Positions 14,897-24,400 of a DNA stretch of 64,000 bases are shown in pieces. The DNA is from an uncultured Prevotellaceae bacterium (GTDB taxonomy: Bacteria > Bacteroidota > Bacteroidia > Bacteroidales > Bacteroidaceae). The notes below the pieces were generated by a model that made no database searches, was not told the origin of the DNA, and saw nothing but the letters and a program-made list of their open reading frames with translations. Location of the stretch: the NCBI GenBank assembly GCA_946188345.1, contig CAMHUI010000008.1:1-64000 (forward strand), read 5' to 3'. The position numbers and the translations under genes were made by a program. The stretch's first letter is position 1. Every line of letters starts with the position of its first letter.

Positions 14897-17236
14897 TTAT
14901 TTCAATTCGCTTTGCGGCTCGGTGGTGCGTGTTATCACCAGTTTGCCGCCTCGCGCGAGGTCCCTGAAGTTCATGCGCGGGCTGGCGAGCTTCTTGCCGT
15001 TCAGTGTGAAGGCCTTGACATAGTCGCCCTCTCCCTTGGTCTCGATGACGAAGCGGTGGCCTTTGTAGTAGTCGTCGTCGAGGCTGATGGTGATGCGGCT
15101 GAAGAGCGGGCTGCCGAGTCCCAGCGAAGGTTCCTCGGCGCAGAGTCCGGCCACGTCGAAGAGTCCGAGGCTGGCGATGACGTACCAGGCGCCGAGCTGT
15201 CCTTGGTCTTCATCCTGTCCGTAGCCATAGCCGTGGATGCCGTCAGTGCCATAGAACTCGTTGAGGATGGCTCGCACCCATTTCTGCGTGAGGTCGGGGC
15301 GTCCTGCCTCGTTGAACAGCCACGAGATATGGAGGCATGGCTGGTTGCCATGGTTGTAGAGCGTCCGCAGCCCGGCAAAGGCTCCAATCTCTGTGCCTCC
15401 AGAGAAGATTTTCGGCTGCGAGAGGGTGAAGATGCTGTCGAGTCGGGCGTTGAACTCGTCTGCGCCCACTTTGTCGACGAGGGCTTTCACGTCGTGCGGA
15501 GCGTAGAAAGTATACTGCCAGGCATTGCCTTCCTGGAATCCTCGCCACACCTGCATGGGGTCGAAGTCTTGGATAAACCGTCCGTCCTTCAGTCTTGGGC
15601 GCACGAAGTTTGTCTCTTCGTCGTAGATGCGCTCCCAGCCCTTTGCGAGCCACTGCAGCTTCTCCGCGTCATCCTGATGGCCGAGAGCCTTGGCCAGCTG
15701 TGCCGTGGCCCAAGCCGAGAAGGCATACTCCAAGGTGTGGGATGCCGAGAACATGAAGGTCTCGTCGGGGCCTTCGCCGGCCTCTGCATGAGGCACGTAG
15801 CCGTATTCCACAAACTGGCCGGTATCGCTCTTGCCTGCTCCGAGGGGACGGTTCTCACCGTCGAGTTCGTTCTTCCGGCATGCCTCGTAGGCCAGCGCGA
15901 GGTCGAAGTCGCGGATGCCGCAGGCATAGGCCGCAGCAATCATCAGCGAGAGCTGGTTGGTTCCCACACCGCTGACGTAGCGCGAGTTGGCCAGTCCGTC
16001 GCCCATCCACCCTGCGTCTTTGTAGACCTGCAGGTGGGAGGAGATGAAATCGCTCAGGTGTTCAGGATAAGCCATGGCCCAGAGCTGTGTCAGGTTCCAC
16101 TGTGCGCCCCACATGGCGTCGGTGTTATACATATTATATAGTGGTTCTCCGTCGTCGTCGAGGGGCACGCGGCCTATGCTGCCGTCGTGCTTCGGATAGT
16201 CGCCGCTGACGTCGCTGCAGATGCCGCGGCCCAGCAGGGCGTGGTACAGACCGGAATAGAATTTTACCTTGTCCTCGTGGTTGTCGGTCTCGACGGCGAT
16301 GCGCCCAAGCGCTTCGTTCCACTCCTCAATGGCCTCGCGCTTCACTTCGTCGAAGTCGTCGTCGGCCTCCTTCATGAAGTTTCTGCGGGCGTTCTCAACT
16401 GAGGTGTAGCTGATGGCAACCTTGGCCGTCACCTGTTCGCCTTCCTTGGTGTCGAAGGTCAGGCAAAGACCGGCAGCGGGCGTCTCCACGGCGTCTTCAC
16501 CGCGGTCGGGATTTGGCACCTGCCGGAAGCTCATCATCCGTGCGTCTGTGGGCTTCTTGTCTGTCTGGGCATAGAAGTAGATGGGCACCTCGGCACCGGG
16601 CTGGTATTTCTTCACGTATTCGGGCAGGGTGACGACGTAGCCTTCGATGCTTCCGTCGGTGTTGACGCTGACGCTGGCGTCCTTCACGGCTCCGCTCTCA
16701 CCCATGCGCGAGCCGATGTTCATCAGGATTCGGCTCTCCTTGGAGGCAGGGAACGTGAAGCGCTGATAGGCCACGCGCTTTGTTGCCGTAACCTCGGCTT
16801 TCACGTCGTAGTCGTCGAGCAGCACGGCGTAGTAGCCGGGTTGGGCCGTCTCGTTGTCGTGGGAGTAGTGGCTGCAGTATTCCGTGGGTGAGGCTTTCAC
16901 CTCGCCCACGACGGGCATGAGCGTGATGCCTCCCACCTGGAACTCGTGTACGCAGGGAAATCCCTCGATGGTCTCGTCGCGGTAGTCGTAGCCGGTAGCC
17001 TCCCATCCGTCTTTGTTGCCCTTGTGTCCGTTGGTCGACGGACCGGGCTTGGCCATGCCAAAGGGCAGTGCGCCTGGGGCGAAGTGGAAGTAGCGACAGT
17101 GGGCCGTTCCGATGCGGGGTTCTACATACTGGGTGAAGTCTTCGTCGGCCGCCATCCAGCTCTTTTCGACGTGCTGACAGGAGCAGAGCGTCATGGCTCC
17201 GAAGAGCGTCAGCAGTAAGGTAACGATTTTTTTCAT
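14897..17236 (-). CDS. GH92-family alpha-mannosidase, lipoprotein
   Basis: GH92 enzymes are calcium-dependent exo-alpha-mannosidases, often alpha-1,2, that trim host or yeast mannans. The 779-aa protein has a lipoprotein signal ending TLCSC (Cys20). The N-terminal sandwich begins YVEPRIGTAHCRYFHFAPGA, with GMAKPGPSTNG and HEFQVGGITLMPVVG. The (alpha/alpha)6 part includes YNTDAMWGAQWNLTQLWA, SLMIAAAYACGIRDF and GHQDDAEKLQ. Surface or periplasmic location fits the lipobox. The upstream 80 bases up to the HU-like gene are heptamer repeat, ending at the base before the ATG. The product could feed the mannose-6-phosphate isomerase at 4310. Confidence 0.94.
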   Translation of the reverse strand: MKKIVTLLLTLFGAMTLCSCQHVEKSWMAADEDFTQYVEPRIGTAHCRYFHFAPGALPFGMAKPGPSTNGHKGNKDGWEATGYDYRDETIEGFPCVHEFQVGGITLMPVVGEVKASPTEYCSHYSHDNETAQPGYYAVLLDDYDVKAEVTATKRVAYQRFTFPASKESRILMNIGSRMGESGAVKDASVSVNTDGSIEGYVVTLPEYVKKYQPGAEVPIYFYAQTDKKPTDARMMSFRQVPNPDRGEDAVETPAAGLCLTFDTKEGEQVTAKVAISYTSVENARRNFMKEADDDFDEVKREAIEEWNEALGRIAVETDNHEDKVKFYSGLYHALLGRGICSDVSGDYPKHDGSIGRVPLDDDGEPLYNMYNTDAMWGAQWNLTQLWAMAYPEHLSDFISSHLQVYKDAGWMGDGLANSRYVSGVGTNQLSLMIAAAYACGIRDFDLALAYEACRKNELDGENRPLGAGKSDTGQFVEYGYVPHAEAGEGPDETFMFSASHTLEYAFSAWATAQLAKALGHQDDAEKLQWLAKGWERIYDEETNFVRPRLKDGRFIQDFDPMQVWRGFQEGNAWQYTFYAPHDVKALVDKVGADEFNARLDSIFTLSQPKIFSGGTEIGAFAGLRTLYNHGNQPCLHISWLFNEAGRPDLTQKWVRAILNEFYGTDGIHGYGYGQDEDQGQLGAWYVIASLGLFDVAGLCAEEPSLGLGSPLFSRITISLDDDYYKGHRFVIETKGEGDYVKAFTLNGKKLASPRMNFRDLARGGKLVITRTTEPQSELK

Positions 17237-17316
17237 TTGAGTTGAGAGTTGAGGGGTTTAGAGTTTAGAGTTTAGAGTTTAGAGTTGAGAGTTGAGGGTT
17301 TAGGGTTGAGTGTTTA
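17237..17316. repeat. Heptamer tract filling the HU-GH92 gap
   Basis: The + strand reads GAGTTGA, then GGTTTAGAG-type units, then GGGTTGAGTGTTTAG. It runs from the GH92 start codon to the stop codon of the HU-like gene, with the TAA of that gene lying inside the last unit. The gap holds no other sequence. Confidence 0.88.
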
Positions 17317-17736
17317 GTGCTTGGGGTTGGCAGGCTGCATCTTGACCTCGGTTCTGTCCAGCAGGACCTTTTTCAGCTGGCGGTCGCCGGGGGTGTGCTT
17401 GCCAGAGGGGATGAAGTTGCACTTCACCTTGCGGATGTGTTTCGCAATGCTGAACTCTTCAGGCGAGGCCACTGACTCTGCCTCTACGGAGAGGTGGAAG
17501 CGGCCAAAGCCGTCGAGCACCACGGTATAGCCGTTCTGGAGCTCATGTGTCATCGTCTCGACCAGTTCGGTCAGCACGCCAATGACGTCGGCTTTCTTGA
17601 AGGATGTGTTCCGCTGAATCATCTCAGCGATATCCTCGGTGTGCACTTCGCCCTGACTCTGAGGGCGTACGATCCAGCGGCCAGCGGCCTTGCCGGAGTT
17701 GAAGGGGCTGCGTTGCAGCTTAATAAAAATTGCCAT
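17314..17736 (-). CDS. HU-like DNA-binding protein
   Basis: This 140-aa basic protein resembles the longer HU/IHF-fold proteins found in many copies in Bacteroidetes. Features are IKLQRSPFNSGKAAGRWIVR at the N-terminus, the helical part EDIAEMIQRNTSFKKADVIGVLTELVETMTHE, then GYTVVLDGFGRFHLSVEAE and a C-terminal KCNFIPSGK arm. It would bind DNA with low specificity. A four-copy palindrome array lies about 100 bases upstream of the start, which may be a binding site for this or another regulator. Its stop codon is embedded in the heptamer tract. Confidence 0.8.
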   Translation of the reverse strand: MAIFIKLQRSPFNSGKAAGRWIVRPQSQGEVHTEDIAEMIQRNTSFKKADVIGVLTELVETMTHELQNGYTVVLDGFGRFHLSVEAESVASPEEFSIAKHIRKVKCNFIPSGKHTPGDRQLKKVLLDRTEVKMQPANPKH

Positions 17737-17834
17737 AATCCTGTAGTTTTTTTATCTGTTTGATGTGACATGGGCTGCCTTTCGCCCACACTTTTATAAC
17801 GCTTTATCGAGAGTTTTATTGTATATCGTCAAGT

Positions 17835-17915
17835 AAAATAGCCTATTTTACCGACTAAAATAGCCTATTTTGTTGACTAAAATAGCCTATTTTACTGACC
17901 AAAATAGCCTATTTT
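17835..17915. repeat. Four-copy palindrome array, 22-bp period
   Basis: The 15-mer AAAATAGCCTATTTT is a perfect 7-1-7 palindrome. It occurs without a mismatch at 17835, 17857, 17879 and 17901. Spacers are 7 bases (ACCGACT, GTTGACT, ACTGACC). The period of 22 bases is close to two helical turns, so the sites face the same side of DNA. The array lies between the dinB stop and the HU-like gene. Confidence 0.95.
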
Positions 17916-17928
17916 ACTTTGCGATTTC

Positions 17929-19053
17929 TTACTTATCTTCAGATGCCTTCTGGTTGGTTTGGAAGGGAAGGGGCTGTTCTTGCAAGGTTTGTTGGTGCTG
18001 TTGTTGTGTTGTAGTGGTTTTGTTGGCGGGGTTGCTGACGGAGAGCCCGAGCAGTCGGATGGGCCGCTGTGCGTGGTCGGTCTCGCTTAGGAGCTGCTTG
18101 GCCAGGGGCAGGATGTCGGCCTTGCAGAGCAGTGGCCTGGGCGTGGTGGCTGAGCGTGTTGTCTGTTGGAAGTCGTGATACTTGACTTTGAGCGTCAGCG
18201 TGTGGCCTTGGAACCGGGTGCGCTGGAGTCGGTCGAGCAGTTCGAGCGTGATGTGGTAGAGGCTGACGGTGATGGCTGTGGGGTTGTAGATGTCGTGCTC
18301 GAAGGTGCGTTCGCATCCCACTGATTTTCTCTCCCAGGAGGATACGACGGGTCGGTTGTCGATGCCTCGTGCGAAGTCGTAGAAGAGTTGTCCGGCCTTG
18401 CCGAAGCGCTCGGTGAGAAACTGCAGGGAGTATTGTCGGAGCTGCATGCCGTTGTGGATGCCCATCTGGTGCATGCGCTTGGCGGTCTTGGGCCCTACGA
18501 GCCAGAAGCGCTCTATGGGCAGTCGGGCTATGAAGTCGAGTGCGCGGTCGGGGTGCACGGTGCAGAGGCCGTCGGGCTTGCGGTAGTCGCTGGCCACCTT
18601 AGCCAGGAACTTGCAGTAGCTGACACCGGCGGAGGCAGTCAGTCCCGTCTCTTCCTTGATGCGCCGCTTGATGTCGCGGGCGATGTCGACGGCCAGCGCC
18701 ATGTCCACCTTGTTGTGGGTGACGTCGAGGAAGGCTTCGTCGAGCGAGAGTGGTTCGACGAGGTCGGTGTAGTCGTGGAAGATGTCCATGACCTGTGTCG
18801 AGACCTCTTTATAGCGTTCGAAGCGTGCTGGCACGATGATGAGTTCCGGGCAGAGACGTTTGGCCACCAGGATGCTCTGTGCGGAGTGAACGCCATAGCG
18901 CCGGGCCTCGTAGCTGGCCGTCGACACCACGCCGCGCTCGCCGTCGTAGCCTACGGCGACGGGCTTGCCGCGAAGTTCAGCGTTGTCGTGCTGCTCGACT
19001 GCGGCAAAGAATTGGTCCATGTCTACATGGATGATTTTGGAAGGTTGAATCAA
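17929..19053 (-). CDS. dinB: DNA polymerase IV (Y-family translesion polymerase)
   Basis: DinB copies past damaged bases at the cost of fidelity. The 374-aa protein has the catalytic HVDMDQFFAAVE (9-18) and SLDEAFLDVT, the thumb HhH segment LPIERFWLVGPKTAKRMHQMG and the little-finger region. The C-terminal tail is Gln/Thr-rich (TTTTQQQHQQT) and ends PLPFQTNQKASEDK. The QxxLPF-like PLPF could be a sliding-clamp binding motif. It lies downstream of the AraC-type gene, separated by heptamer repeats. No LexA-like operator was recognised. Confidence 0.94.
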   Translation of the reverse strand: MIQPSKIIHVDMDQFFAAVEQHDNAELRGKPVAVGYDGERGVVSTASYEARRYGVHSAQSILVAKRLCPELIIVPARFERYKEVSTQVMDIFHDYTDLVEPLSLDEAFLDVTHNKVDMALAVDIARDIKRRIKEETGLTASAGVSYCKFLAKVASDYRKPDGLCTVHPDRALDFIARLPIERFWLVGPKTAKRMHQMGIHNGMQLRQYSLQFLTERFGKAGQLFYDFARGIDNRPVVSSWERKSVGCERTFEHDIYNPTAITVSLYHITLELLDRLQRTRFQGHTLTLKVKYHDFQQTTRSATTPRPLLCKADILPLAKQLLSETDHAQRPIRLLGLSVSNPANKTTTTQQQHQQTLQEQPLPFQTNQKASEDK

Positions 19054-19089
19054 GTGGCAGGTGTGGATGGTTTTTCTGGTCGTCGTCTT

Positions 19090-20069
<980 letters not shown>

Positions 20070-20366
20070 AGTCTTTTACAGGAATTCTAAACACTTAACT
20101 CTAAACTCTAAACTCTAAACTTTAAACTCTAAACCCTTTCGGCGATGCAAATTTCGTTATTTTTGAGCAAAAAACAAGTACTTTTTGGTGAAATAAATGT
20201 TCTAATTTTCGCTTTGCTTGAAAATAGAACATATAATTAGCCTTTTGTACTATCGTAAATTGAACATTTTTTGCCAATTTTGCAATCCGAATCATCTTTT
20301 TCCTTCATCCGAAGAGGAGGAAGAGGACAATTTTTGGAGAAAATAGCAAAACAAACATAAGAAAAA
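20070..20366. promoter_or_regulatory. Divergent control region: AraC regulator / RND efflux operon
   Basis: From 20083 to about 20137 the sequence is heptamer repeat (TAAACTC units). The rest is AT-rich. A weak minus-strand promoter, CTTG (20178-20175) with GAAATTTG (20155-20148) and a 19-base spacer, could serve the regulator. For the efflux operon no exact TAnnTTTG is seen. CAATTTTG near 20275 is the closest. Regulator operators are expected here but none was identified. Confidence 0.5.
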
Positions 20367-21452
20367 ATGAACAGAAAAACTATCACCCTGTTGGCTGCCA
20401 CCGTGCTGACGTTCAGCGCCTGCAGCCATGAGAAAGAACGTTCGGGAGAAATCCCTCCAGTGAAAATAAAGACACTGACCGTCGGAGCATCGTCCGCAGG
20501 AGCCCAGCTGCACTACAGCGGCACCATTGAGGAGGCCAGTGCCACGTCGCTGAGCTTCTCGACCGTGGGGACGCTGAAGAGCATCCATGTGAGCGAAGGA
20601 CAGACGGTCAGCGCCGGCCAGCTCATCGCCACCGTCGACGATGCCACCCTGCGCCATGCTTACGAGGCCACGCTGGCCACCAAGGAGCAGGCGCTCGATG
20701 CGCAGGAGCGCATGCGCCAGCTGCACGACAACGGGTCGCTGCCCGAAATCAAATGGATAGAGATAGAGACGCAGGTGAAGCAGGCCCTCTCGTCGGAACA
20801 GATAGCCAAGAAAGCCCTCGACGACGCCCGTCTCTATGCACCCTTCGGCGGCTACGTGGCCGAACGGTCGGCAGAGGTAGGACAGAGCGTAGCTCCAGGT
20901 CTGCCCGTCGTGAAACTCGTCACCATCGGGCAGGTGAAGGTTTGTGTCAGCGTGCCCGAGCAGGAGATAGCCTCCATCCGCAGGGGCATGGAGCTCGACG
21001 TGACGGTGCCTGCCCTGGAAGGCCGTACCTTTCGCGCACGTGTAGTAGAGAAAGGAGTGAGCGCCGACCCCATCTCGCGCTCCTATGAGGTTAAAGCTCT
21101 GGTGCCCAATCCCCGTCACGATCTGTTGCCAGGTATGATGTGCGAGGTCAAGCTATCCCAGGCGCAGCCCCTCGCGCAGACCCATCAGGGGGAGGGGAGC
21201 GATGGCGCAGGTTCTTCGCAGGGGGCAGCATCGGGAAATCCCATGACGCTGCCCGCCGAGGTTATCCAGATTGATGCCGACAACAAGCCCTTCGTCTGGA
21301 CCGTGGCCGACGGCAAGGCGCGTAGAACCTTCCTCACCCTGGGTGCCAACGCAGGCGACAATGTCGTCGTGACGACTGGACTCGAACCGGGCATGAAGGT
21401 CATCGTGGCAGGACAGCAGAAGGTTTCAACCGACATGAAAGTGGAAGAATGA
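20367..21452 (+). CDS. RND efflux periplasmic adaptor (membrane fusion protein)
   Basis: The adaptor links an RND pump to an outer-membrane channel. The 361-aa lipoprotein has a signal ending TFSAC (Cys19), barrel-sandwich halves (GTLKSIHVSEGQTVSAGQLI and LYAPFGGYVAERSAEVGQSV) separated by a short helical hairpin, then the beta-barrel and membrane-proximal domains. A low-complexity stretch (about residues 264-290, AQTHQGEGSDGAGSSQGAAS) interrupts the membrane-proximal part. It is encoded by G-rich sequence and looks like an insertion. Its stop overlaps the start of the pump gene (ATGA). Confidence 0.93.
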   Translation: MNRKTITLLAATVLTFSACSHEKERSGEIPPVKIKTLTVGASSAGAQLHYSGTIEEASATSLSFSTVGTLKSIHVSEGQTVSAGQLIATVDDATLRHAYEATLATKEQALDAQERMRQLHDNGSLPEIKWIEIETQVKQALSSEQIAKKALDDARLYAPFGGYVAERSAEVGQSVAPGLPVVKLVTIGQVKVCVSVPEQEIASIRRGMELDVTVPALEGRTFRARVVEKGVSADPISRSYEVKALVPNPRHDLLPGMMCEVKLSQAQPLAQTHQGEGSDGAGSSQGAASGNPMTLPAEVIQIDADNKPFVWTVADGKARRTFLTLGANAGDNVVVTTGLEPGMKVIVAGQQKVSTDMKVEE

Positions 21453-24400
21453 TGGAAACGAAGAAGCGAAGCAACATCGTAGAATGGGCCATGCGCTACC
21501 ATCAGATTGTGCTGATGATAACGACCGTGCTGATTGTGTTCGGCATCGTGGGCCTGTATAAAATCAACAAGAATGAGTTTCCTCAGGTGACCATACGCCA
21601 AGGCGTCGTCGTGGCCGTCTACCCGGGCGTTTCGGCACTCGACATCGAGCAGCAGCTGACAAAGCCCCTCGAGGAGTACGTCTTCTCGTATAAGGAGGTG
21701 AACAAGCAGAAGACGCGGTCGTACAGTCGCAACAGCATCAGTATCGTACAGATAGAGCTGAACGACGACGTGCAGGACAAGGACGCCTTCTGGTCGAAGT
21801 TCAAGCATGGCGTGGCGGCCTTCAAGGCGTCGCTGCCCTCGGGTGTATTGGCCGTGCAGGTGAACGACGACTTCGGCGACTCCTCGGCCATGCTCATCAC
21901 GATGGAGTCACCCGACAAGACCTACCGCGAGTTGTCAGGCTATATGGACGAGTTGCAGGACCGTCTGCGCACCATTGAAAGCGTGGGCCGCATGAGTGTC
22001 TTCGGCAAGCAGCAGGAGCAGATAGCCGTCTACGTAGACTACGACCGGCTGGCGCAATATGGCATCAGCGACAAGATGATAGCTATGACGCTGATGGGCA
22101 AGGACTTCACGACCACGGCCGGTACGCTGAAGAATGGCCGCTACGACTCGCCCATCTACGTGGCCCGGCCGCTGAACCTCGTGGCCGATGTCGAGGAAAC
22201 CATCGTCTGGAGCGACCCTCGAGGCACCACGGTACGGCTGAAGGATGTGGCCACCGTGCGGCATGAGTACCCGAAACTGTCGTCGTATGTCACCAACAAC
22301 GGCGTGAAGTGCCTGGTGCTCAGCGTGGAGATCAAGCCCGGCCGCAGCATCACCGACATGGGTGCCGAGGTATACAGACAGCTCGACAGCTTCGAACAGA
22401 CGCTGCCGCAGAGCGTGAAGCTCTTCCGCATCACCGACCAGGCGAAGGTGGTCAAAGACTCCGTCGTAGACTTCCTCGAAGAACTGCTCATCGCCGTCAT
22501 CGCCGTCATCATCGTCGTGCTGCTGCTCATGCCGATGCGTGTGGCCCTTGTGGCGGCGTCGACCATACCCATCTCCATCTTCATCTCGCTGGGGCTCTTC
22601 TTCACGTTCCATATAGAACTGAACACGGTCACACTGGCGGCACTCATCGTGACGCTGGGAATGATTGTCGACAACAGTATCGTCATCATCGACTCCTATA
22701 TGGAGCTCATCGGCAACGGCATGGACCGACGGCAGGCCTCCGTGCAGGCTGCGACACACTTCTTCAAGTCCATTCTCACCGCCACGCTGGCCATCTCGAT
22801 CACGTTCTTCCCCTTCCTCATCGTCACGAGCGGCAGCATCAACGATGCCTTGCAGTCGTTCCCTTGGGCGGTGAGCATCGTGCTCTTCGTGTCACTCATC
22901 GTGGCCGAACTCATCGTGCCCTACCTGCAATACCACTTCATAAAAGAACCCGCAGGGAAAGCCGCCGACGGAAAAAAGAAGTTCTCGTTCCTCGACACGA
23001 TGCAGCAAGCCTACAACAGACTGGCCGACCGCTGTTTCAGCCATCCCCGCACAGTCATCGCCTGCGCCCTGGGTAGCGTCGTGCTGGCTGCCGTCATCAT
23101 GGGGCTGCTGCCCCAGCGGCTCATGCCGCAGGCAGAACGCAACCAGTTTGCCGTGGAAATATATATGCCCACAGGCACCTCGCTCGACAAGACCGTAGCC
23201 TTGGCCGACTCGCTGGAGCACATCCTGAAGCAGGACCCGCGCATCGTCTCCATTGCCTCGTTTAAAGGACTCTCCTCGCCGCGCTTCCATGTGGTCTATG
23301 CGCCCCAGTTCGCAGGGCCCAACTATGCACAGTTTATCGTCAACACCGTCTCGAGCAAGGCCACCGTGGAACTGCTCGACGAGTATAAACCCAAGTACGA
23401 AGAAGCCTTCCCCGAGGCCTACGTCCGCTTCAAACAGCTCACCTACGGCTCAGAAGCCAACCCCGTGGAACTGCGTCTCACCGGCACCGACTGGCCAGTG
23501 CTCAAGGCAGCCACCGATTCCATGACGCAGGTCCTCCGCAACCAGCCCGACCTGAAGCTGGTGCGCAACGACATGCTCGAGCCGTTGCTCGCAACTGAGA
23601 TACGGCTCAACGCCGAGCAGGCCGGACGCATGGGCATCTCGAATGCTACCACCGAACTGGCCATGATGATGCGATACAACGCCGACGGACTGCCTATTGC
23701 CACTGTCTGGCAAGATGACTATCCTGTCAATATCATGCTGAAGGGCACGAAGGCACAGATGAATTCCCGGCAGCAGCTCGGCGATGAGATGATAGCCGCC
23801 GAGGGAGGTCTGCGACAGGTGCCGCTTAGGCAGGTGGCTCAGGTCATGCCCGTCTGGCAGGATGGCCAGATAGGGCACCGCAACGGCCTGCGCACGACGA
23901 CCATCATGGCCGAGGTGCGTGGAGGGAAAAACGTCACCAAGGTAAGCACCGACCTGCAGAAAAGGCTCGGCAACATACAACTTCCCGAGGGCATCACCAT
24001 GGCCTGGGGCGGCGAGATAGCCGAAAATGCCGACAACATGCCGATGCTGGTCAACGCACTCATCATAGCGGTCGTCATCATCTTCTTCCTGCTCGTCTAC
24101 CATTACAAGCGCATCTCCATGGCCCTGCTGCTCATGGCCAGCCTGCTGCTCTGCTTCTTTGGTACGGCCGTAGGCATTCTGGTTCAGGGAGAACTCACCA
24201 TGACCTGCTTCCTCGGATTCATCTCGCTCATGGGCATCCTTGTGCGCAACGCCATTATCATGTACGACTATGCCGATGAGCTGCGGGCCCAGGGACAGGG
24301 TCGCGAAGCCATCATCCACGCTGCCAAACGACGTATGCGGCCCATCTTCCTTACCTCGGCAGCTGCCTCGATGGGCGTCCTGCCGATGGTCATCAAGGGA

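Noticed and set aside
17835..17915. Short CRISPR-like array
   Set aside because: The repeat is a 15-bp palindrome with 7-base spacers that are similar to one another. No cas genes are present.
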